From Saprospirales bacterium GYS_P2D (GTDB lineage: Bacteria > Bacteroidota > Bacteroidia > Chitinophagales > Saprospiraceae): a stretch of DNA of 64,000 nt. The notes below the pieces were generated by a model. It was given only the letters and a program-made list of their open reading frames with translations. It was not told the origin of the DNA and searched no databases. The position numbers and the translations under genes are program-made. Shown piece by piece: positions 26,490 through 34,723 of this stretch. The stretch is from assembly GCA_009833045.1 (NCBI GenBank), contig WUUP01000001.1, positions 861,586 through 925,585 on the forward strand. Direction: 5' to 3'. Each line of letters opens with the position of its first letter. Position 1 is the first letter of the stretch.

Positions 26490-28034
26490 TTAGAATGGTA
26501 TATCCTCCTCATCGGTATTGATACGAGAAGATTTAGTGACAAAATTAGCACCTCCAGCGCCACCCATACCCATAGGATCACGGAAGTCTCCACCTCCACC
26601 CATCATTGGCTCATTAAATTGGGTGAAATTACCGTTTTCGAATCGCACGAACTGCGGCACGAATCGGAGATTGACCGTATCGAGTCCACCATTACGATGC
26701 TTAGCGATGATGATCTCTGCCAGATCCTGAGGTACATCTACATCGTCCTCCATCTCGTAGTATCCAGGACGATAGATGAATGTCACGATATCTGCATCCT
26801 GCTCGATCGCTCCTGATTCCCTTAGATCCGATAGCACCGGACGCTTAGATCCTCCTCTGGTCTCTACCGATCGAGATAGCTGAGATAGTGCGAGTACGGG
26901 GACATTGAGCTCTTTTGCGAGACCCTTGAGTGCTCTCGAGATACTACTGATCTCTTGCTCTCGATTACCCTTTTTAGCATTAGGCGCACCCGTCATGAGC
27001 TGTAGATAATCGATGACGATCATCTGGATATCATGATTTTGCTTGAGTCGTCGACACTTAGCTCGGAGCTCAAATACATTGATACCTGGGGTATCATCGA
27101 TGAATATTGGTATGTCAGCCATCTTATCTATGGCGGCATTGAGTCTTAGCCATTCGTCCTGTGATAGCTGACCATTCCGAAGGGTTCTACTGTTGATATT
27201 AGCCTCCATCGAGATGAGACGCTGGACGAGCTGTAGATTAGCCATCTCCAATGAGAATATGGCTACTCCCTTACCCGCCAATGCCGCATTACGAGCTAAT
27301 GACAGTGTAAAGGCCGTCTTACCCATACCCGGACGAGCAGCAATAATGACTAAATCCGATGACTGCCAGCCCGATGTGAGCTTATCCAGATCATCAAATC
27401 CTGTCGGTACACCCGTGATAGCTTCCTCTTTCTGACTGATCTCTTCTATCTCACGACGAGCCTTGATTGCCAAGGCACTTAGTTTTTCGTATCCCGTATT
27501 GAGGTTGGTATCTGTGATCTCATAGAGATTTTGCTCTGCCTCATCGAGAAGCTCAAAGACATCTTTTTCATCTTCATAGCTATCCTTGATAGTAGAAGTA
27601 GATACTCTGATGAGCTCTCGCTGAATGAATTTCTGAGCGATGATACGAGCATGATACTCGATATTCGCTGCAGAGGCTACCTTGTTAGTAAGGTCGAGGA
27701 GATAGTTGACACCTCCTACCATCTCGAGCTTCTTAGCCTTTTTGAGCGCCTCATGGACAGTGAGCAGATCGATCGGCTGAGACTTCTCAAAAAGATCGAG
27801 CATTATCGAATAGATCTCACTATGCGCATCTTTATAAAAACTCTGAGGCTTGAGGATCTCTATGACAGATGGTAAGCCATCTTTGTCCACTAACATCGCA
27901 CCGAGTACCGCCTCCTCGAGATCTGTCGACTGAGGCATCACTCTCCCATATAGTAATGCATTAGCGTCGGCACTGGCCTTCACTGAGCGCATTCTTCCTC
28001 CTTCCACTGATTTTAATGGATTCTTATCTGCCAT
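26490..28034 (-). CDS. dnaB: Replicative DNA helicase DnaB with an SSB-like C-terminal tail
   Basis: Hexameric fork helicase, 514 aa. The N-terminal helical domain (about 30-130) begins with PQSTDLEEAVLGAMLVD. The RecA-like domain (about 190-460) has Walker A ARPGMGKTAF, Walker B IQMIVIDYLQLM, SQLSRSVETR and LRESGAIEQDAD. After the core there is a Gly/Met-rich linker (GGGGDFRDPMGMGGAGG, about 480-497) and the protein ends DEEDIPF. This closely resembles the DDDIPF tip of bacterial SSB, which docks partner proteins, and is not a feature of E. coli DnaB. No intein. First gene of a dnaB-rluB-yfiT operon. Confidence 0.97.
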   Translation of the reverse strand: MADKNPLKSVEGGRMRSVKASADANALLYGRVMPQSTDLEEAVLGAMLVDKDGLPSVIEILKPQSFYKDAHSEIYSIMLDLFEKSQPIDLLTVHEALKKAKKLEMVGGVNYLLDLTNKVASAANIEYHARIIAQKFIQRELIRVSTSTIKDSYEDEKDVFELLDEAEQNLYEITDTNLNTGYEKLSALAIKARREIEEISQKEEAITGVPTGFDDLDKLTSGWQSSDLVIIAARPGMGKTAFTLSLARNAALAGKGVAIFSLEMANLQLVQRLISMEANINSRTLRNGQLSQDEWLRLNAAIDKMADIPIFIDDTPGINVFELRAKCRRLKQNHDIQMIVIDYLQLMTGAPNAKKGNREQEISSISRALKGLAKELNVPVLALSQLSRSVETRGGSKRPVLSDLRESGAIEQDADIVTFIYRPGYYEMEDDVDVPQDLAEIIIAKHRNGGLDTVNLRFVPQFVRFENGNFTQFNEPMMGGGGDFRDPMGMGGAGGANFVTKSSRINTDEEDIPF

Positions 28035-28081
28035 TGAGTATTCTCTACTAAAGTATCATCTAATCTATCACCAACCTATAA

Positions 28082-28096
28082 GACGCAAGGTGCGTC
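28082..28096. other. Short hairpin in the dnaB upstream region
   Basis: GACGCA and TGCGTC form a 6-bp stem with a 3-nt loop, 47 bp upstream of the dnaB start, next to a stretch rich in A and T (28110-28140). It would lie in the 5' untranslated region if transcription starts among the DnaA-like boxes. Role unknown. Confidence 0.35.
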
Positions 28097-28169
28097 CAAA
28101 AGGGGCGCTAAACTATTGATTTAATATTAAAATAAACGAAATGTATCTCTGATGCAATTCTTAGCGATC

Positions 28170-28220
28170 TGTGCATAAGCCACAATCGCATGTGCAAAAC
28201 TCATACAGCTCTGTGGATAA
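28170..28220 (-). promoter_or_regulatory. Three DnaA-box-like sites phased at 21 bp
   Basis: On the minus strand TTATCCACA (28212-28220, the exact consensus), TTTTGCACA (28191-28199) and TTATGCACA (28170-28178) lie in one orientation with start-to-start distances of 21 and 21 bp. Downstream toward dnaB is an AT-rich tract (28110-28140). The 297-bp gap holds no gene. The sites could be a DnaA-controlled dnaB promoter or part of an origin. The exact 9-mer also occurs by chance inside polA and carB, so the case rests on the phased cluster. Confidence 0.55.
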
Positions 28221-28263
28221 CGCATTTTATCACCATAAAGCTCCTGAAAATCAAGACTAAACT

Positions 28264-28302
28264 AAACAGGTCTACTCGACACAAAATCAAGCAGACCTGT
28301 TT
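28264..28302 (-). terminator. Terminator of the coiled-coil exported protein gene
   Basis: AAACAGGTCT and AGACCTGTTT form a perfect 10-bp stem with a 19-nt loop, followed on the minus strand by AGTTTAG. It lies about 30 bp past the stop of the gene at 28332. The loop is long. Confidence 0.6.
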
Positions 28303-28331
28303 ATAACTTATATTAGAAAAAAATAATTTGT

Positions 28332-29003
28332 TTATCTCGTCTTTCCGACTTTATTCATCTTATCAGATACCGATTTAACGATCTCTTTTTGAGCGTTTAT
28401 TTCGTCTTTTTTATCCTCCTGCTCACGCTCATTTTTTTCTATAGCCTCTTCAGCCTTACGGATGGTTTCTCGAGCTTTTTCGATATCCTTATGCAGGTTT
28501 TTATTTTGCTTTTCGAGCTTACTGAGATCTTTTTCAAGATCCTTTAGTTCGTCTTCTTCATCCTTTAACTCATCGAGGATGACTTCCTTCTCTACTTCGA
28601 TAGCATAGTCCGTCAAAAAAACCTCAGCTCCTTCTACCTCCTTAGCATCATCTTCAGAATTCAGAAAATGCTCATCCATCTTAAACCAAAAGTAAGCTCT
28701 CGTAGTGTTGTCATATTCATCAAACTTTGTGTAGATGTTGACCGCATACTCTGGATCTATGGACGGGACGATAGCATCGAGGATGAAGTACTCATCATTC
28801 TTCTTATCCCTCTCGAGCTTACCGAGTTTTTTAGAGAAGTCTTTCCACTCTTTTTCTGCCAGCTTTTTATTAGCCCCAGTGAGCTCCACTGTCATAGCAT
28901 TATTTATGCCTTCGCTCATACGGATTTCTTTTTCGCCTATCTGTGCCATCAGTGTGAGCGTCATGGTCAACAATAGGCTAAGTGTAAGTATGGTATTTTT
29001 CAT
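28332..29003 (-). CDS. Exported protein with C-terminal coiled coil, function unknown
   Basis: A 223-aa protein with a signal peptide (hydrophobic ILTLSLLLTMTLTLMAQ, cut near residue 21). The middle part (about 30-135) is a compact domain with IRMSEGINNAMTVEL and AYFWFKMDEHFLN. The C-terminal third (about 140-215) is a strongly charged coiled coil (repeated DELKDEEDELKDLEKDL-like heptads, KAEEAIEKNERE). I do not recognise the family by name; similar periplasmic proteins occur in Bacteroidota. It is monocistronic with its own terminator and no telling neighbour. Confidence 0.75.
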   Translation of the reverse strand: MKNTILTLSLLLTMTLTLMAQIGEKEIRMSEGINNAMTVELTGANKKLAEKEWKDFSKKLGKLERDKKNDEYFILDAIVPSIDPEYAVNIYTKFDEYDNTTRAYFWFKMDEHFLNSEDDAKEVEGAEVFLTDYAIEVEKEVILDELKDEEDELKDLEKDLSKLEKQNKNLHKDIEKARETIRKAEEAIEKNEREQEDKKDEINAQKEIVKSVSDKMNKVGKTR

Positions 29004-29216
29004 TGGTGTTGATTTTATTCTATATTATCAAAAACTAATAGCTGAGTCAATAGCACTCTTATGTCATAAAGATGCCAAATTGAGGAAAATATTCTTAAGG
29101 CTAAGTTAAAGTTGTCACAAATACAATAAATCTATCAGAGTGTAGGATTCGTCTATATTGTCATGCCACTCTTTGATATTTTTCACATCTTAGTGATAAC
29201 AATCAATTACTATACT

Positions 29217-30122
29217 ATGAATATACTGTCTCTGCGCAATGTGGTAAAGCGCTACTCTAACCACACCGCAGTCAACGACGTATCATTTGATGTGCCAAAG
29301 GGGAAAATCTTTGGTATGCTCGGCCCCAACGGTGCCGGCAAAACCTCACTGATACGTATGATAACATCCATCACTAAAGCTGACCAAGGTCAAATCCTCA
29401 TTGATGGAGAACCACTCAGTGACTACCACCCTACTCAGATCGGATACTTACCAGAAGAGCGAGGTCTCTATAAGAAAATGAAAGTCGGCGAGCAGCTCCT
29501 ATATCTCGCTCGACTCAAAAATCTGAGTGCTCGGGAGGCAAAAGATAAGCTCGACGCATGGCTCACAAAATTTGAAATCACAGATTGGTGGGAAAAGAAA
29601 GTCGGCGAACTCTCAAAGGGTATGCAGCAGAAAGTACAGTTCATCGCTACGGTAGTGCACGATCCTAAGCTGATCATACTCGATGAGCCATTTTCAGGAC
29701 TCGACCCGATCAATACAAATCTCATCAAGGATGAAATCTATGAGATGAATCGTAAAGGGACCAGTGTGATATTCTCTACACATCGTATGGAGCAGGTCGA
29801 GCAGATCTGTGAGGAGATAGCCCTGATCAATAGAGGTAAAATGATCCTTAAGGGCAATGTCGCCGAGATCAAAGACTCATTCAAAGAAAATAAGTTTGAG
29901 ATTACTTTCGACGGATCTTTCCCGTCAGATCTATCTTCAGACAGCTATGATGTGATCCATGATGACGCTCACTCCGTGATCATACAGATCAAGGACGGTC
30001 ATGACTCTAATGAACTATTGAGAGGACTGATCGATCGCAATATCCACATTCGATCATACAATGAGATACTGCCAACATTGAATGAAATATTCATCAAAAA
30101 AGTAGGAGAAAGCCATGAATAG
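29217..30122 (+). CDS. ABC transporter ATP-binding protein (NatA-like)
   Basis: A 301-aa ATPase from the chosen start MNILSLRNVV (ATG 29217; the upstream ATG at 29163 would add an unrelated-looking 18 residues). Walker A GPNGAGKTS is at about residue 37, the signature LSKGMQQK at about 138, Walker B LIILDEP at about 158, and the H-loop FSTHRMEQ at about 193. A C-terminal regulatory extension (about 220-301) is typical of the drug/sodium exporter subfamily with NatA and CcmA-like proteins. It pairs with the permease gene overlapping its end by 8 bp. Substrate not inferable. Confidence 0.92.
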   Translation: MNILSLRNVVKRYSNHTAVNDVSFDVPKGKIFGMLGPNGAGKTSLIRMITSITKADQGQILIDGEPLSDYHPTQIGYLPEERGLYKKMKVGEQLLYLARLKNLSAREAKDKLDAWLTKFEITDWWEKKVGELSKGMQQKVQFIATVVHDPKLIILDEPFSGLDPINTNLIKDEIYEMNRKGTSVIFSTHRMEQVEQICEEIALINRGKMILKGNVAEIKDSFKENKFEITFDGSFPSDLSSDSYDVIHDDAHSVIIQIKDGHDSNELLRGLIDRNIHIRSYNEILPTLNEIFIKKVGESHE

Positions 30123-31443
30123 TAATAGAATCAACTTAATAATAGGGAGAGAGTATTGGACGAGAGTGAAGAGTAAGACCTTTCTACTCACTACTTTTTT
30201 GGCGCCGATAGGTATCATTTTGATCTATGCATTCTTGGGCTTTTTGATGACAAGAGGCTCAGATAACGAGAAAAAAATAGCCATCATAGATAATGCGGGC
30301 ATCGCTCAGGATATCAATCTACAGAGAAAGAATCTTACATTCGAAATCAAAAACGAATCCTTACAAAGCCTCATTGGTGCCTATGAGAAAGGCGAATATG
30401 ATGGCATCATAGAACTACCTCCTCTGGATAGTACTCAGCAAAAATATGAGATCATCTATCACTCCGATAAGACATTGGCATTGGATGAATCCTCATCTAT
30501 AGAGTCGATGTTCAGACGAGAGATTAGAGATTTCAAGATACAGGCATTTGGTATCGATCAGGCACAGCTGGATCTCATCGACACCTCAGTAGACATCTCC
30601 CCTAAGACGATCAAAGACAAAGAGAAAGAGATCTCATCTATCACTACCACGGTAAGCTCTATCCTCGGTGGTGTGGTCGGGATGCTACTTTTCATGGTGA
30701 TCTTAATCTTTGGTAGTCAAGTGATGCGAGGAGTCAATGAGGAGAAGATCAATCGTATCGTAGAGGTACTAATCTCCTCTGTGAAGCCGATAGAGCTGAT
30801 GATCGGCAAGGTGCTGGGCATCGGATTAGTCGGATTGACACAGTTTGCCATATGGGGCATTCTGATCGGGGTACTTTCCTTCATAGCGAGTGCGGTATTT
30901 GGTCTGGAGACTTCTGCTATGTCCGAGATGGCTAATAATGAAATGGCTCAAGAAGTAATGGCCAATGAAGGAGTCAAAACTAAAGTACTACAAGTGATGA
31001 AAGAACTGATGGGGATGAATTGGGCGATGATGATCCCCATGTATATCTTCTACTTCTTCATCGGATACTTATTGTATGCATCATTATTTGCTGCTGTGGG
31101 TGCAGCTGCTGGTGATGATATCAATGAGGCACAGTCACTTACGACTATCGTGATGCTCCCATTGATAGCAGGATTTTATATCGCTATGTCGGCAGTGCAG
31201 GCTCCTGATAGTACTGCTGCCGTCTGGGGATCGATATTCCCACTCACAGGGCCAGTGGTCATGCCGACACGACTCCCGTCTGATCCGCCAATGTGGCAGA
31301 TAGGGCTCTCTATGCTCCTCTCACTTCTGACCGTCATCGCACTGATCTGGATAGCTGCCAGGATCTATAGAGTGGGTATACTCATGTATGGTAAAAAAGC
31401 CAGCTTCAAAGAGCTCGGCAAATGGATATTTTATAAAGGATAG
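30115..31443 (+). CDS. ABC-2 type permease (NatB-like)
   Basis: A 442-aa inner-membrane protein: N-terminal helix (LLTTFLAPIGIILIYAFLGFL, about 24-44), a large extracytoplasmic domain (about 50-170), then five or six helices. The conserved stretch VNEEKINRIVEVLISSVKPIELMIGK (read in two parts, VNEEKINRIVE and LISSVKPIELMIGK) is the coupling segment found in NatB/YhaP-type exporters. The start overlaps the ATPase gene by 8 bp. NatAB exports Na+ in Bacillus; Bacteroidota homologues are uncharacterised, so the cargo remains open. Confidence 0.9.
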   Translation: MNSNRINLIIGREYWTRVKSKTFLLTTFLAPIGIILIYAFLGFLMTRGSDNEKKIAIIDNAGIAQDINLQRKNLTFEIKNESLQSLIGAYEKGEYDGIIELPPLDSTQQKYEIIYHSDKTLALDESSSIESMFRREIRDFKIQAFGIDQAQLDLIDTSVDISPKTIKDKEKEISSITTTVSSILGGVVGMLLFMVILIFGSQVMRGVNEEKINRIVEVLISSVKPIELMIGKVLGIGLVGLTQFAIWGILIGVLSFIASAVFGLETSAMSEMANNEMAQEVMANEGVKTKVLQVMKELMGMNWAMMIPMYIFYFFIGYLLYASLFAAVGAAAGDDINEAQSLTTIVMLPLIAGFYIAMSAVQAPDSTAAVWGSIFPLTGPVVMPTRLPSDPPMWQIGLSMLLSLLTVIALIWIAARIYRVGILMYGKKASFKELGKWIFYKG

Positions 31444-31458
31444 ACAAATCAATATCGT

Positions 31459-31596
31459 ATGGAAATCATAGCAATATTCGCCATCGTAGAACTCATCATA
31501 CTGGGTATCTATAGCTACAAAAAGAAAAGAGGAGGCCTCAGTGGCCTCCTCTCAAATATGTCTTCTACAGAGGGATCAGACGGTATAGCTACATAG
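31459..31596 (+). CDS. Possible small membrane protein, 45 aa
   Basis: ATG at 31459 begins MEIIAIFAIVELIILGIYSYKKKRG, a convincing single hydrophobic helix followed by a basic patch. The remaining 20 codons are Gly/Ser-rich. It lies 15 bp downstream of the ABC permease. However, the middle of the frame is a perfect 10-bp hairpin (31528-31552) that serves as terminator for the opposing gene. Either a short gene has absorbed a terminator or the frame is fortuitous. No family recognised. Confidence 0.35.
   Translation: MEIIAIFAIVELIILGIYSYKKKRGGLSGLLSNMSSTEGSDGIAT
31521..31552 (-). terminator. Terminator of the PaaE-like reductase gene
   Basis: AGAGGAGGCC and GGCCTCCTCT pair perfectly over 10 bp with a 5-nt loop; on the minus strand TTTCTTTTTG follows. 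It lies about 75 bp beyond the reductase stop and may also stop plus-strand transcripts from the ABC genes. Confidence 0.75.
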
Positions 31597-31627
31597 CAAT
31601 CCTCTCATACTGAGTGATAATAATATC

Positions 31628-32725
31628 TTATGACTCAAAGGATATCTCTACCTCAGGACTCTGTGCTCGTGCCTGACAGGTGAGGACGTATCCTGCTTTG
31701 ACTTCGCTATCATCGAGAGCGTAGCAGACATCCATCGTGACATCACCTTTGATCACTTTAGCCACACAAGTAGAACAGGCTCCACTCGTACATGAGTAGG
31801 GAGCATCATGATTTTCATCTAATAGTGTATCAAGTATAGTCTTACGAGGAGGTACCTGTACGGTGACTGTCTTGCCACCAAAATGTGCTGTGACAGTACT
31901 TTCTACTCCTACTCCCGCCATACTCACTCCTCCAGATGCGATGACAAAACGCTCTGTATGGAGAAAATCACTCTGAATGCCTTTTAGCTCCAGATGATTG
32001 ATGATCGTATCTATCATAGCACCTGGACCACATACAAAGTAGTGTGACTCAACAGACTTAGCAGGGTTATCTTCTAAGAATTGATCGACCCGCTTACCAT
32101 CGATACGACCAGTAGCTCCCGTCCAACTCATTTTTCCTTTAGAGAATAATCCTTTTAGCCCACCTGCTTTCTCTCGCTTTGGCTTACTGAGCGTGTGCTT
32201 GAGGACAAACTGTCCAGCATACTTCCGTGCCAGTTCATCCAGCTCCGCTTTGAATATGATGTGATCTTCATTCGTATTGCCATAAAGCAGGTAGCAGATG
32301 CTTTTTGGCTCCTGCTCTACTATAGTCTTGATCATGGATATGATAGGGGTGATCCCACTCCCAGATGCGAAGAAGTAAAAGTCTCGCTGCTTATGCTCGG
32401 CGATGTCTATGACAAAATTGCCATCAGGCTGCATTACAGCAAGTACATCGCCTCTTTTGATATTGTCATTGATATGATTAGAGATGAGACCTTTATCTAC
32501 TCTCTTGACATTGACTCCGAGCTCTCCCTCGAGAGGACTCGTACAGATCGAGTAGGCTCTACGCTCCTCAGCTCCGTTTATATCAAATTTCAAAGTCAGA
32601 TACTGACCTGCTTGGTAATTGTATTTTTCCTTAAGTTCTGTCGGAATCTCAAAATAAACTGAGCTGGACTTAGGTGTCTCCTGTACTACTTTACTCACTT
32701 TGAGATCATGAAACTCGTGACTCAT
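31628..32725 (-). CDS. Ferredoxin reductase-type oxidoreductase with C-terminal 2Fe-2S domain (PaaE/HCR-like)
   Basis: A 365-aa electron-transfer protein. The FAD-binding barrel (about 1-105) has RAYSICTSP (RxYS flavin motif). The NAD(P) domain (about 110-235) has FFASGSGITPIISMIK and YFVCGPGAM. The plant-type 2Fe-2S domain at the C-terminus (about 270-365) has CTSGACSTCVAK (three clustered Cys) and a fourth Cys in VLTCQA. This is the domain order of PaaE, the reductase of phenylacetyl-CoA epoxidase, but no paaABC genes are present. In many Bacteroidota this stand-alone reductase has an unidentified oxygenase or desaturase partner. Confidence 0.9.
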   Translation of the reverse strand: MSHEFHDLKVSKVVQETPKSSSVYFEIPTELKEKYNYQAGQYLTLKFDINGAEERRAYSICTSPLEGELGVNVKRVDKGLISNHINDNIKRGDVLAVMQPDGNFVIDIAEHKQRDFYFFASGSGITPIISMIKTIVEQEPKSICYLLYGNTNEDHIIFKAELDELARKYAGQFVLKHTLSKPKREKAGGLKGLFSKGKMSWTGATGRIDGKRVDQFLEDNPAKSVESHYFVCGPGAMIDTIINHLELKGIQSDFLHTERFVIASGGVSMAGVGVESTVTAHFGGKTVTVQVPPRKTILDTLLDENHDAPYSCTSGACSTCVAKVIKGDVTMDVCYALDDSEVKAGYVLTCQARAQSPEVEISFES

Positions 32726-32815
32726 CTACTATATGTTTTTAGAATACTTGTATCCTGTAATAATCAATAAAAGAGCGGCAAAAATAACCGTTCGCCGAGA
32801 ATATATCAGCAGCTA

Positions 32816-33442
32816 TCACCACACACTGCGCAATAGCAGCACAAAACCGAATATAACAAGGGCTGCACCTGCTATTTTGTTTATCAGATTCAGTGTCTTC
32901 GTATTGATTCTTTTGCGGATCATCTTAGCCAGGAGAACCTTGAGCGTATCGGTCGCCATGATCGTGAATATGATAGCCGTGACGAATATTCTACTCTCAG
33001 CAGGGTCTATGCCTTTAGTGGCAACATACGATGTGATAGTAGTGAGCCAGAATATGAAGGTGAATGGATTCACTGTGTTAACTAAAAATCCTTTGGAAAA
33101 AAAGCCAAACCATGTACTACCTAAATCCTGCTTGGCATTTAGATCCAGCGTAGATTCCTTCATAGCAGATGCCACGCCTACTGCGATGAGTACGATACCT
33201 CCGACCAGTCCCATCCAAAATATAAAAGAAGGATGCTGTACCCATGTATCTATCCGCCTAATGAATAATAAGGTCAATGAAACGATGATCACGTCGCTCA
33301 CCCAGATCCCTGAGCCTGCAATTAATCCTGCTCGAGTGCCATGCTCCAGCGAAGACTGCATGAGTAGGATGAATATCGGTCCTAAAAGAATCGCTAATGC
33401 TAATCCCAAATAAATCCCGTCTATGATCAGCTGTAACATCAA
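32816..33442 (-). CDS. LysE/RhtB family exporter
   Basis: A 208-aa inner-membrane protein with six hydrophobic segments. The LysE/RhtB signature is in the first helix and loop: LGLALAILLGPIFILLMQSSLEHGTRAGLIAGSG (about 10-43, with the conserved G-P and the GxxxG region). The middle has GFLVNTVNPFTFIFWL, the conserved NP motif of the family. Members export amino acids or related metabolites. The start overlaps the end of the YjbQ gene by 4 bp. Confidence 0.88.
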   Translation of the reverse strand: MMLQLIIDGIYLGLALAILLGPIFILLMQSSLEHGTRAGLIAGSGIWVSDVIIVSLTLLFIRRIDTWVQHPSFIFWMGLVGGIVLIAVGVASAMKESTLDLNAKQDLGSTWFGFFSKGFLVNTVNPFTFIFWLTTITSYVATKGIDPAESRIFVTAIIFTIMATDTLKVLLAKMIRKRINTKTLNLINKIAGAALVIFGFVLLLRSVW

Positions 33443-33849
33443 GAATAAATAGTAGCGATGAGTGATCGACGATGTGGCCTATCTCTAAACTCGCATAAGT
33501 AAATCCCCTGCCATGTACCCAATGCTAACTTCCCTCTACGGATCGGTATACTCACAGACGATCCTACCAGTGAGCTTTTGATATGAGCAGGCATGTCATC
33601 GGGTCCCTCTATGTCATGCTTGACAAAGGTCATGTTTTCTGGTACGATATGATTGAAGAAGCTCTCATAGTCCTGAAGGACTGTAGGATCGGCATTCTCA
33701 TTGATCGTCAGCCCTGCAGATGTATGCTGTATGAATAGGTGAAAAATACCTCTATCAGGCAACTCTGAGATATGTGACATCACCTCATGTGTGATGATAT
33801 GATATCCTCTACTGTAGGCTCTTAGTGTGAAGTCGTACTGCTGTATCAT
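33439..33849 (-). CDS. yjbQ: YjbQ/UPF0047 family protein
   Basis: A 136-aa protein from the chosen ATG at 33849 (MIQQYDFTLRAYSRG), which makes a 4-bp overlap with the upstream gene. A longer start would overlap it by 28 bp. Family hallmarks: LFIQHTSAGLTINENADP, then DDMPAHIKSSLVGSSVSIPI and GKLALGTWQGIYLCEFRD. Some members complement thiamine-phosphate synthase mutants weakly, but the true function is not settled. Part of a dense operon with DUF6089 and LysE. Confidence 0.9.
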   Translation of the reverse strand: MIQQYDFTLRAYSRGYHIITHEVMSHISELPDRGIFHLFIQHTSAGLTINENADPTVLQDYESFFNHIVPENMTFVKHDIEGPDDMPAHIKSSLVGSSVSIPIRRGKLALGTWQGIYLCEFRDRPHRRSLIATIYS

Positions 33850-34652
33850 CGTGACTGCGATATTTTTGGACAAGGTAGTCGCCCAAAATAACGCAAGATG
33901 CTGAACCCGAACAAGACATAACTGTCATTGTTTTTATTATTTCCACGCTGACGAAAGGCCGTCGCCGTAGTAGATGGATCAGAAAGTCGCACCGCAGACT
34001 CTCCTCTCACCCTCCTGAGCTCATCAAAATCCGGATATACTCCACTGACATCATCGAGATAGTCACTGCGAGCGACTCGCATCCCTATCTCTGCATTGAT
34101 GCTCCAGTCATAGTTGATATCCCACTTAATCCCCATGCCAAAGGCTGATGCCATCGTAAACCTGCCATACTCCTCGCCCAGTGGCTGCCCCTCTGTGCCA
34201 AATAGTCTGAGAGTGGCACTACTGCCATCCTCGAGATTTCGTTTAGGATTGTAGCTGAGTGCGCTGAACCCTACATATAGATAAGGTGTCCAGTTCTCTT
34301 CTTCACTTCCGTGGAAATAGGGAAAGAAATTAAACTCTAACTGATTAGTCCAGTCAAAGATGTCTGAGTAAAAGCTGAGCTGTCGATTAAACTCGTAAGA
34401 ATTGTCAGAGCGAGCATCATCCCCATGGATCCGGGTATAGTTGACCGATGACTTGAGACTGATGCGCTCGTCAAAATTATATCTGAAAATCAAACCACCA
34501 GCCGGTCGAGGCTCATCAAATGAGAAGCTCGTATGTAAATCACCAAAATAGTGACCCGTTCCGAGCCAACCACCGAGTTCGATTCCTTTTTGCGCATAGG
34601 ATAGATGCGCTATCAGACCTAATATGATAAGTATTGAGACCTTCTTGTTCAT
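33846..34652 (-). CDS. DUF6089 outer-membrane beta-barrel protein
   Basis: A 268-aa exported protein from MNKKVSILIILG (ATG 34652; the longer frame to 34712 only adds residues before the signal peptide). Cleavage is likely after LSYAQ. The mature start KGIELGGWLGTGHYFGDLH and the later RPAGGLIFRYNFDERISLKSSVNY are the DUF6089 pattern: an 8-strand, OmpA-like barrel common in Bacteroidota next to PorG-type and BamA-type genes. Aromatic-ended beta strands continue to YVLFGFSILRYFG. Function unknown; a type IX secretion link has been suggested for a relative, but no such genes are here. Confidence 0.85.
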   Translation of the reverse strand: MNKKVSILIILGLIAHLSYAQKGIELGGWLGTGHYFGDLHTSFSFDEPRPAGGLIFRYNFDERISLKSSVNYTRIHGDDARSDNSYEFNRQLSFYSDIFDWTNQLEFNFFPYFHGSEEENWTPYLYVGFSALSYNPKRNLEDGSSATLRLFGTEGQPLGEEYGRFTMASAFGMGIKWDINYDWSINAEIGMRVARSDYLDDVSGVYPDFDELRRVRGESAVRLSDPSTTATAFRQRGNNKNNDSYVLFGFSILRYFGRLPCPKISQSR

Positions 34653-34723
34653 AAGACGCTCTACTAACGAGCGACTATTGCTCTTAATTGCGGTCATCAG
34701 ATGATCTATCACTATCGGTCGTA

